From Lineus longissimus (Eukaryota > Nemertea > Pilidiophora > Heteronemertea > Lineidae): DNA of 64,000 bases. Numbering within the stretch: position 1 is the stretch's first letter; every line of letters starts with the position of its first letter. The stretch lies in the NCBI RefSeq assembly GCF_910592395.1, contig NC_088324.1:7032953-7096952 (forward strand), written 5' to 3'. The notes under the pieces were generated by a model. That model saw nothing but the letters and a program-made list of their open reading frames with translations, was not told the DNA's origin and did no database searches. Positions 12,544 to 22,500 of this stretch are shown piece after piece. The translations under genes were made by a program, and so were the position numbers.

Positions 12544-12924
12544 GTAAGTTCACAAGCTCTGCTTCGAAAACGACCCATTGTATCTTTCATTGACATAACT
12601 ATCATTTATTTTGTTGTAGACCTAGAGGGTACGTTATGTGGTGAATGAATCTATTATCAATGCTATTCTATCTGAGGTTTTGGGTATACGTTTTCAGGTC
12701 ACTGCATGCACGGTATTCAGGTGGTTGCTGAGCAAATGCATGAAGTCGAAATCAATTTTAGCGACTTTTGTTTCACTCTTTGTATTCACAGCACTTGCTG
12801 CATGAAAATTGCAATACTTAAATTGTTAGATGTTATTTCTAAAACTTTCAACATGGTTACGTCTTGATGAATTGTGTGATTCATTGATCATGTCGATAAT
12901 AAATCTCCGTTCCAGCGTATTAAA

Positions 12925-15301
12925 ATGAAGAAAGACATCATCATGCTGTTGCTCATTGGTCTCGTAGCTGTTGAAATGACAACGGCAAAAGGTAAGCGAG
13001 TGATTTTCAGTTTAACAAACATTTATATGATCCAGGGTTTTCCCACATTACCACGTTATTTTACCCCTTATCTCGCGGTTAAAAGAACTCAGGCCTCGCC
13101 GAATACACGGTCTTTCACTGTAAACGTCAGTTGGTCGATTTGACCGACTTACCCTGGTCCAGGGCCGATGTCATTTTTTGACTAGGTTATTGGCCAAACA
13201 GTTATCAACTGACCAACTGGCTTGATATACTTGATTTACCAATTGGTCAGCTGACAAATTGGCTTAATCAATTGACCAGTTGGCTTGTTGATTAACCTAT
13301 CGCCTTGGCCAACTTGACTATTCATGCCATCTCCTAGCCTCAAGTTGGTCGAACCAAAACGTACCAAGCTGGTTGGTCGATGTTGACTAATCAGGTTTGT
13401 CGAGCCATGGCAGAAATGTCCAAGTGGGTTAGTCAATATGAACCTACAAAATCATCGTAATCAACTGGCAAAATTCAGTTAACAGACAAATCCTACTGGC
13501 AAGTTGACTTTAAGGTTTGTCAAGTGGCCAAAGAGTTTGGTCACTTAGCAGTTGACAAACTTAAATCAACATTAATTTGGTCAACTTACCAATTTTTGAC
13601 CAAGTTACGTTTTCAGTTATTGTCCGTCGCACAGAGGCCTAAATTCCGATTGTTCTACCGATGTATCAAACAGTTATCAGGGCAAGTCAATATAACATCG
13701 ACCCTCACGGAAAATTACCGTAGGGCTCGATAGACCTAAAGTGGCAAGGGCCAATAAACGGAATGGCCCGCGACGCTGGCATGTGATGTGAGGGGATATA
13801 CCTTCTTCTAGATGAAAATACGAGCGTGCTATGATGCATCACTCAATATTTATCCAGTGCTTTTGTCAATATTCTTCTGGCCCACTTTTCCTTTTTATAC
13901 GCATCGGTATTTGGATTGCCGGTGAGGCTGCTACTCGGTAACGTGCGTTCCCTAAGGATCGTACATTAATTAAGATTGTAATAGGAGTGGCACTTTGAAG
14001 TGGTACTATGGGACAGAATGCTGCAGGACCACATAAGGGCGCTCTAAAGTTATCTCAATGAGGTTTATTAAGACTTCGCCAACTTAAATCTCAATAAAAC
14101 TATTTTGACAAATTAATGACATGTCTCTTTCAGAGTTGTATCGCTCCAAGCGGTCGTACATGTAAGTAAACAATGACAATATGGTGCCCGAAGAAACCAC
14201 AAATATCCTTCAAAAATCATATAATTAATCTATCTTTCTGACAGGATTTATCATAGACGTATGACTTATTTTTTATGTGAGGTTGAGACCGATTTCATAA
14301 ATACATATGCCACTTACCACGGAACCAAGAGGCAAATTGATGGGATTTTTTCTTGGAGTCGAAATTTATTATCTAAACACCACGGGCATTCTGTCGATGA
14401 TTTGATTTTATCTGAAAACACTTATGTTAATAATTCACATCACAGGCCATAGGTGGAGTAAGGCGTAATGAACGAATTCCCCAGCCTCAAACATATACAT
14501 TGATCATTATATAACCATAACACCCCGGGCAAATCGCAGACAAGATATCCTCTTGACCATTCGAGCAGATCTATGCTCGTTCGGAAAACGTCACTACTAT
14601 GATATACCTGCATTGGCCATTCCTGATGGATGGCTCGATTCTTGGAGGCTATTTGATTCACGGCTTTAGCTAAAAGCCTCTGTCCTCTGTTTTGTACTGG
14701 CGAACTCTCTGCTATTTTCCTAAATGAGCCTGATCGTTTCGGACTGACCTTGGCCATCTAATATATACCGTTCTGCATGTTGAAGGCAACTCTGTAAACA
14801 TAAAACATCGCTATTTGCCTTCTTTCATCATTCTCAGCAATTCAGTAATTGACTTTTTCAGCAGCAGGCGGAAGTAAATCTAGCGGTATTACTAAACAAT
14901 ACATTTCCAACCCAAATCAACCCCATGCCAATTTCATCCACAAAATGTTCTGTATTGTTATCTACCGCTAACTTTTACTGCGATTCTGAGTAAACAGAAA
15001 GTAATACCATAATCCATCGCCATGAGCCTACCTATGTTTGGAAATTTTACTTGACCATGTATGATGCAATTCGATGCCACTCAATCTCCTAGTAAACTTT
15101 GCAAGACCTCGCCCCAAGAAGACACTAATCAAAACCTATCTCTCTTCTTTCAGCAATGGGAGGGAAGGTGTTGAATGCGGATTTCCTAGAAATGTTTATT
15201 GCAGGGATGACACGAGGTGCTGTAGACCAAAAGGAGAAGATAATCCGAGTTATCTTCCTATACTGAAAAAATGCTTGTACGACAAGGATTGTCGATTTTG
15301 A
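12925..15301 (+). CDS. Secreted six-cysteine peptide precursor with furin-site microexon, copy A
   Basis: Exons are 12925-12991 (67 nt), 14134-14161 (28 nt) and 15154-15301 (148 nt), with GT-AG borders and phases 1 and 2 that fit exactly, giving 80 residues. Exon 1 is a signal peptide (MKKDIIMLLLIGLVAV, then a small-residue cleavage region near Ala21). The microexon encodes residues 23-31, including Arg-Ser-Lys-Arg (26-29), a furin-type site. Exon 3 gives a core of about 50 residues with Cys40, 48, 54, 55, 72 and 78, spacing C-x7-C-x5-CC-x16-C-x5-C, and an estimated net charge of +2. Likely a secreted antimicrobial-type or signalling peptide. The C-x5-CC part recalls WAP and prokineticin-like knots, but the full spacing fits no family I know. 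I do not assign a function. Confidence 0.8.
13095..13640. repeat. TTGGTCAA-type minisatellite in peptide intron 1, copy A
   Basis: Dense, irregular repetition of ttggtc / gaccaa and ttggcc words (for example 'gttggtcgatttgaccgac', 'ccaattggtcagctgac'). Because the core word is close to self-complementary, the tract could fold extensively. The leading part is homologous to 16040-16320. Confidence 0.7.
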
Positions 15302-15336
15302 TGTACAAAATCGCCTGCTGCAATACATCGCTTGTG

Positions 15337-15342
15337 AATAAA
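15337..15342 (+). terminator. Poly(A) signal AATAAA, peptide gene copy A
   Basis: AATAAA lies 36 bases after the stop codon and is conserved in copy B. Confidence 0.65.
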
Positions 15343-16039
15343 AACGGCTTAGTTGTCATCAGCAATCACGCCTTTTGCGTTATTTTGTCTTTGCGATTTA
15401 CAAATCAATAAGCCCATGCGCAATTCGGCTTGTCTAAGAGTTTCTGTAGACCATTCTGATGAACATTGACCCTTCATGCGTTCACCGGCGTGGACTTGGG
15501 GATCAACTTACCCGCTAAGCCAGAAACTTGGTGGAAGAGTGAAATTAAGGCAAAGACAAACCAACAACTTCTGACCCCGAAACCCTGAAATGGTCATGGT
15601 TGTAATTTGGTCCTTCATTGGTCTAGCTCAAAGGTTTTCGTGATAATTTGTACGATGAAGACTTGACAAAGACCGCGTATACGCACGTTTTCTACCCCGT
15701 ATTTCGTGTAATTCCTTTCCCAAGACGCAGCATCTAGCTGTCATTACCACTGCTAAAAAAAAGAAGCTGCTGCTGATGTATGAAGCACCAGAACGCTTAG
15801 CGATCGATAGGAAGTACTCTCGGGCAGACAATTGAGAGTGGAAACTGTATACTTCGTTATTGATTTTACTTGGATGGATATCTGGGAAAAAAAGTTTGGC
15901 ATTGACATGCAGGTCAAATAAGCCTTGTTCATGTTAAAAGAACTGTCACTGTACTGTCACTGTCGCTTTCCCATCTTAGTTGGCTCGACTTAAACGTTAT
16001 TTTGCCCCTCATCTCGCAGTTAAAAGATTTCGGACCTCG

Positions 16040-16400
16040 CCGAATACACTGTAAACGTCAGTTGGTCGAATTGACCAACTTGCACTGGTTCAGGACCGAT
16101 GTTATTTTGGACTAGGTTATTGGCCAGCTGACCAAACATTTATCCAACTGACCAATTGTCTTGATGTACCAGATTTACCAGACCAATTAGCTGGATACAC
16201 TTGGCTTACCAGGTTGGCCAAATGAACAATTGGACCGATATACTTGGCTTAACAGGTTGGTCAACTGAACAATTGGCCCGATATACTTGGCTTACCAGGT
16301 TGGTCAACTGACCACTTTGCTTGATTTACCTATTGCCTTGGCCAACTTGACAGTGACACTTTGGGTTGATCGCCCTACCAATTGAATTGGTCACCTTGAC
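16040..16400. repeat. Second TTGGTCAA-type tract, copy A
   Basis: Shares with 13075-13270 the order 'cctcgccgaatacac', 'gtaaacgtcagttggtcga', 'gaccgatgt', 'actaggttattggcca'. It is thus a dispersed repeat present twice per unit. Confidence 0.65.
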
Positions 16401-16477
16401 CAATGTGTTTAGGGTGAGAGAAAATATATCATCATTCGAGACAAAAGGTCATCATGCACATGGTGAAGGGCACTGTC

Positions 16478-16602
16478 GGTATTGATTGTCTGACCCAAAC
16501 CGCGAGGGTGGAGCTAAACGAGTGGCCAAAACCTCAGCTACGCCTCAGTTTTGGTCTACATTTTAGCTCCAACCTCGCGGTTTGGGTGAGACAATCAATA
16601 CC
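16478..16602. mobile_element. 125-bp palindromic hairpin element, copy A
   Basis: Arms 'ggtattgattgtctgaccc' and 'gggtgagacaatcaatacc' are inverted copies. Nested arms (aaaccgcgagggtggagcta) and an inner 'ccaaaac...gttttgg' stem follow. The outer right flank 'agttcggtatcaattcc' resembles the ends of the 27475-27641 element. Confidence 0.7.
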
Positions 16603-17563
16603 TCCAGTTCGGTATCAATTCCTTAAATCATCAGATAAGGAAATCAGTTGCGTGATCGTCTAGTTACGAAACAATGAAAGGGTACACAATTTTGTTGCTC
16701 TTTTGGAAACTAGACAGTTCACCTACAAGTGTATTTTTCTACTAAATTGCTTTTTTACAAATTTATGGTTGACTAAAATATAACGAGTTTACAACAGTAT
16801 TTAGTTTGACCAATGTTGGTCATATCGCACGCTGTCTATCGTTTGATCTAACCCGCCCATTGTCCGAGAGCTGATACCCCATTGTCATGCTCGACTATCT
16901 GCTCAGGGATTAGGCTCACGAAACAATAGGCACAGTCTTGGGAGGACTTTAATTGTTCGAATTTGGTTCTGAGGGGCTTGTAAACGTAGTGAAACTCCTG
17001 GTCGTAATCATACCTTTCAATCGACTGGGAGCGGCCGCCTCAACTCAAATTGATCGCAATTCAAACGCATAACAATATAATCATGATACATGCGTCAGAT
17101 GCAAGTCAAATAAGTTAAATGAGACACCCATTGCAATTGTGATGCAAATTGCACATTTCGGCGACAATGACTTTTATAAGACACCAAAGGCGCATTTATC
17201 ACGTTTATGCGAAGTTTTTGTCATACAAACTGTACTTCATGGGACATTTTGAATATCGGAATATTGGATGTAGTTAAAACGGGAAATACCTATGTTATAG
17301 ACTACGTTTCTTTGCCCTTGATGATTTTCCCGTAAGGACCCCCCCCCCCCATTTCGACGCCTTTCTGGGAGTACTTGTGATGACCTGATGAACTTTGGGA
17401 TTAGCCGTTTAGTTCGTGTATCTCGGGAATGATTCCTAGCTACCGAAAGAATTAAAAGGTAAAATAATATACTGTGTTCCTTTTTGGAACAAGACGGTTC
17501 GCCAACTAATGTAACTCTATCACAAATAGCCATTTTAAATTTGGTAATTGACTGAAAAATAAT

Positions 17564-18411
17564 GTGGCGTGCATAAAGCACCAGAACGCTTCGATAAAAT
17601 ATTGTGACAGGCAAATAAGCCGCTGCTTATGTTTAAACAACTGTACCTGTGTACTTGTCCCCACCTGTCACGAGTGTGGATATTCCGCCAGTCATTTATT
17701 TCGCCAGTCACTAGTCATTTTAAAAATTATACGCTGTCCTATTGGGCATATGGTATATTCGAAGAATTTTAAAGTTGTTGATAAGCATATAGGGAATAAA
17801 CTTGGTATTTAACGTAGGCCTATATAGCTAGGAATTGTGTTAATCCGATTAGACTCATGGAAACACAAATAGAATATGAGATGGTGGTATAGCTGAAGAG
17901 ACTAGTTGTGGTTCTTCTGCCACAGTGAATATTGGGTTACAGGTCCCAGAATCCAATGGGGCCTCACACAATTCCTACATGTGACCTAATTTAACTGCAA
18001 ACCGTAAAGACATTTGCCGGATCGAAGCCGGTTAAGCAAACCCGCACCGTCTAAGTGGGATTTCACTCCAGCTTAACTGACCTTGTCGGAACCGACCCGG
18101 GATGGGTTTAAGCCGGTTCGCTTTAACACGCACCGAGTAAAACGTCATATTGTTAACATGTTCTACCTTTCTCTGCCCATCCAAAATTTAAATCCGGTTG
18201 AATCATTTGCATGCTAGGTTTGTTTGGGAATCAGTTGCAACAGGCAGTCCTTGAAAAAAAACCTGCATGCTATTGTATGAACCATCAATTGTGTTGAATG
18301 GCCCCATTCATAAATACCCTGACTGCCTGCATTGCTGACCATATGCATTCTGAACCATCAGAGTCACTCGGTCCGTTATCTCCCCTCGTGGTCAAGCCTC
18401 ATGGTTGGTGT
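17564..18411 (+). repeat. Partial third copy of the unit (matches 10911-11931)
   Basis: Direct, more diverged match to unit positions 10911-11931, lacking the 163-bp MITE. It is fused on the right to a segment matching 4886-6268. The order is the reverse of that inside a unit, as expected across a unit-to-unit junction with most of the intervening sequence lost. Confidence 0.85.
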
Positions 18412-18415
18412 TGGT

Positions 18416-19540
18416 GATGGCCACTTTTATATACTTTTTATGTAGATCGTATTAGAAATACCAGAAATAAAAAGTGTTTTTCGTAAGGTTTTTTCAATGA
18501 CCGATTTCAAATGAAAAGGAAATCTGCGCAATCACAATCCTGCCATATCATTAGAAAACTAAATTTCTGACAATATGCTAAAACTGCATTGGATTTTGTT
18601 TGATTTAGTTTGGGAAAAATCGTTTCAAGTAAGTGTTGATATCCATCTAAATTAGACTGTACATGTCCGTCCAAACTAATCAGATTTGTCGTTGTAGTCT
18701 AGATCACCATCACATCTCCATTTCGACGGAAGACAGCTTGTAGCATTGTCACAACCAAACTGCTCGGACGTACATGTCGTTGTTCAATCACATGTGAGCT
18801 CGTCTGCCTCATCGGTGCAATCTTCCTCACCATCACACTTCCAAGGGTTCGGGATACATTTTTTCTCCTGTCTGCAAAGAAATTCTGTCGATTCGCACTC
18901 GTGAACGGTCGTGGTGCAGTCATCTTCGTCAGTACCGTCCGCACAGTCTTCATCACCGTCACATCACCAACGATGTGGAAGACAACTGCGGTTATCACAT
19001 CTGAATTCTGTTGAGTCACGCTGAATTTCAAGAGCGCATCCTACTTCGTCTAAACCATCGATACAGTCGTCCTCTCGATCACACTTCCACGAGATTGGGA
19101 TACATTTTTTCTCCTGCCCGCATAGAAATTCTGTCGATTTGCATTGAATGGTTATGGTGCAGTCATCTTCGTCAGTAAAGTCCGCACAGTCTTGAACACT
19201 TTCACATTTCAAAGGAAGTGGAAGACAACGGTTATCACATCTGAATTGTGTTGAGTTACATTGAACTTGGTCAGAACAACCAACTTCGTCGACGCCATCG
19301 AGACAATCGTTCTCTCCATCGCACTTCCAAGAATTCCGGATACATTTCTTCTCCTCGCTGCATAGGAATTCTGCCGATTTGCACTGACCAGTCTCGTCGC
19401 AGTCAGCCCCGTCGCTACCGTCCGAACATTCTACCATACCGTTACATTTCCAACTCGATGGGAGACACATCTTTTTATCACGACATCTGAATTGTGTTGA
19501 GTCGCGCTGAATTTGATCAGGAAAAGCAACTTCGTCGACG
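18416..19540 (-). pseudogene. Decayed 3' part of a third LDLa-repeat gene
   Basis: Matches 4886-6268 of copy A, covering the 3' flank and the end of LDLa exon 3. It lacks exons 1 and 2 and everything before the sixth module. Defects include a Lys codon turned to TGA at about 18964-18962, cysteines changed to Phe or Arg (CPD to FPD, IQC to IQR), a cysteine-poor module 'CESVQDCADFTDE' and loss of one two-module block, so module 8 is followed directly by module 11. The relic module after the normal stop also has a new TAG. The right end is abrupt at 19540. A functional protein is unlikely. Confidence 0.85.
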
Positions 19541-19569
19541 AATATTGTACTGCTGTTCTCATGTTGCAG

Positions 19570-22500
19570 CAACGACACGAAAGTGGCTGACCCTCCTGAG
19601 CGGATAAAGGATGGTGATATTGTACAGATCTACCACGGGCTTACCAAGCGACCCTTGAACAGGTATGCAACTAATAAGTGGTGTCCTAGCTGCTTTCATT
19701 CTCAAGATTATCCTTCCCTTTCATATCTCAACGATCAGAAGGACATTGGCGGATTTTCTCTTTTATCATTGCTTTTCGTTCTTCTTTTCAGCCATGATGT
19801 TGGTGCAACAATGAACCCCGCCATCATGGAGGTTTCTTGTTATGTAGACCACAACATTAACATGTCGGCGAACACGCTTTGGAGGGTGGTAAGTTTTTTT
19901 TCAAATCATTATATATCTTACTCAATTAAATTGTGATCTGAATTTGCTGCCGACATATTAATATATTTGGATTTAAAGGTAATGAGGTTGTCATCAAGTG
20001 GAACTATGAAAAACGAACCCCTCCCTGTTTTGTTCGATAACGGAATGGTCAGAGCGAACAGTGACCTTTGAATACAACGAGTCGCTCTAAGAATCTTCGC
20101 TCCATTTCATATAATGGTTACCCGCAGTACAAATCTCACTTCAATATATGATGATCCATCAAATTGGAATATAGTAAATAGTTCAAAGCACAATCATGTG
20201 AATAATACCGTTATATATTCCGCATATTATGCTCCATTGTACATGTAAATTGGCTATAGTTTTTACCAAATATCTTTCTTCATCAAAGAAAATATTTTTT
20301 TGGTGGCGGTCATAAACAATAATACACATTCCTCACTCTGTTTACCTTTCCATGAGGCCCTGAACAAGTAAAATAATCTCCCTCTTGTTGTTAGTCATTC
20401 AACAAGGCCCTGAACAAGTATAATAATCTCGCCATTGTTTACATTTCTCACTTCTATGCTATTTCAGGAGATCCTGAACAAGTATGACGAAGGTGAATAC
20501 TGGCTGTCGATACGATCTCATGTCCGCCTGATCCACGTCAATACCACGTCAGCTCTCAGGGTGAGTGGGCAGCTACGAAAGATCGTCACGTAGAAATAAA
20601 CTGCCTATTAAGTGAAATGCGATTTTGTTTATTTAATAACAAATCGTATGACTCTCCGGGCCATTACCTGAACTAGTTCTTAAAAATTCATTAGAAATTG
20701 ATACTGACCACATACTCGTGCATTCTGGTGTAGTATGGAATTGTACATATCCAGGTCGAAAACCAAGATACATGTAAGACTATAGTATGTTTCTTACTAT
20801 CTTTGTAAGAAATTTGTCAATTTTGTGTCGTGTATCTGTAGGTACTTTCATAATTTGCCCTGTTTCTCAGTTACGATCACAAGTAAATATCTTACAAACA
20901 TCTCACAACGAATGTACTTGCACATATGTCTGAAATTAAATAAAACAACTATTAAACTTCTTTTCCGCCTTGGTGAAAGAAAATGCATGTTCGACCTGAA
21001 CAAAAAAGAAAGCATCACTTTACGGGTCCATGCAGGCCAATCATTGCGATAATGGTGTTGTCCTATTTGAATAACACCCCCACTACAAATGGAAATAAGG
21101 ACTGAATATAATTCAGTACCTAAAAATTCAGCACCTTTTCATATTTTACTGATCAATGTTTCAGGTGACAGGCATCATCTTACCAGAATGGGGTTTTGGG
21201 CAGCAGGAAGTGGTGGCTGACAGGAGCATTACCCAGGAGTCGGCAATCTGGAATGTGGAAGAGCACCTTTACCTCAAGGATGAACAAACTAACGCCTTTC
21301 CATGTTTCCGTGCTCAAAGCACTTTTGGGATATCATATTATCATTACCCCGGTCTCCACAGAAATCAGTCGGGGGGGGGGGGGGGGGGGGGGGGTTCAAG
21401 AAGCAACCAGAAGGTGCTCACTTGAATTCGACCAGTCTAACAGACGTTGAGTATTTGATGATGAGCAATGTAAACGAAGGTGAGTATTCTTTCACCTCCA
21501 GTTTCCTCGTACGTTGCAAGCTTGACGCGGAGTATGTGTGATTTGTTATATTTGATGATCGTCGTTGACTTTGATATACAGTGTAGTCGTCAACTGAACA
21601 CACAGGCCTAAAATCTTATACTTATAATATTATCTTAGTACGAAACCCGTATACCTGTCATTCTGGGATGAATTCAAGGAGCTTCAGGTGAGGTTGTTGT
21701 ATTTCTTACTACAAAATGCAATCGATGAGAGTTGCGAAAGTTGAAAAATTATGAATCGATAGCAGTTCCCCATGCCGACTTATCGGCGGTGAATATCAGT
21801 CCTAAAGTCTTCTCCTTTCACCGCCGATAACTGCCGCCAGGTAATCTATCGGACGCACCATCATAAACGGGTGGCCAATCAAATTGCTCGACACAAAGTA
21901 TTTGAATGACGGCCTGAATTGATAGTCCGGATCAGGTTACCCTTCTTCTATACAACATGCACTGTGCATTTGGGTCAGGTCAGCATCACTGGAACCGTTA
22001 CTGAATGAACACCTGGTCTTCAATTATAATGGCTTTCAGTGTGTCTCGTGCGACTACCACGAGTGAGTGTAATGTTAGTGTTGTCGCGACAGAGGACGCG
22101 TTGGAAAGGAGGGGAATGCAGGGAGACTACCGATAAAGTAACAGCCCTTCTGACGTCCGTCAAAGATGGATATACGCACAACGTCGGTGGATCGGCATGT
22201 TAGTTCCCTGGTGTACCTCTTTGGTTGCCCCCCCCCCCCCCCCCCCATATCTTAGTGATTCCATCCTAAACACAGCTTGAAAGATCATGACTAAATGGAG
22301 TAGCAGGGAAAAAAAAGGTATCGATATGTACAGCAAACAAACAAAAACTTTCAGTAAACGAAAACATTACAACTAGCAATACACTAGGGCAATATTTTCA
22401 TACCTCTAGCCCTTCGTTTGTATTACACAGTTATAAGTAAAATAGTGTGCATATTCTTCCAAATGTTTTCGTGTTTATATCTTCTTCAGATGAAGATGTT

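Larger units (their letters stand above)
1..17563 (+). repeat. Segmental duplication, copy A (three-gene cassette)
   Basis: This stretch matches 28390-46341 in the same orientation along its whole length, with small indels and an estimated few percent divergence. The offset is 28389 at the left end and about 28434 near position 11000-13000. The left end of the unit may lie before the window, because similarity is already present at base 1. The right end is abrupt: after 'aatttggtaattgactgaaaa' the two copies become unrelated. The unit carries the SLC16-like, LDLa-repeat and cysteine-rich peptide genes. Confidence 0.93.
15302..17563. other. 3' flank of peptide gene and repeat-rich tail of copy A
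   Basis: No gene recognised. Contents are the peptide poly(A) signal, a second TTGGTCAA-type tract (about 16040-16400), a palindromic hairpin element (16478-16602) and a run of 12 C at 17339-17350. The short minus-strand open frames near 15628-15831 and 17237-17614 lack recognisable domains. Confidence 0.6.

Noticed and set aside
14440-14757. 105-residue minus-strand frame in peptide intron 2, also present in copy B
   Set aside because: No recognisable domain. Its survival in both copies is expected from recent duplication, and the changes seen do not look constrained.
15074-15153. The 75-residue plus frame starting at 15074 as a gene on its own
   Set aside because: Its first 27 codons have no signal sequence and lie upstream of a good splice acceptor at 15153. 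Joining to the upstream signal exon and microexon in matching phase explains the cysteine-rich part better.
19583-19936. Continuous 117-residue frame through two POMT1 exons
   Set aside because: The middle part (19663-19791) is intron: there is a donor at 19663 and an acceptor at 19791, and only the flanking parts resemble POMT1.
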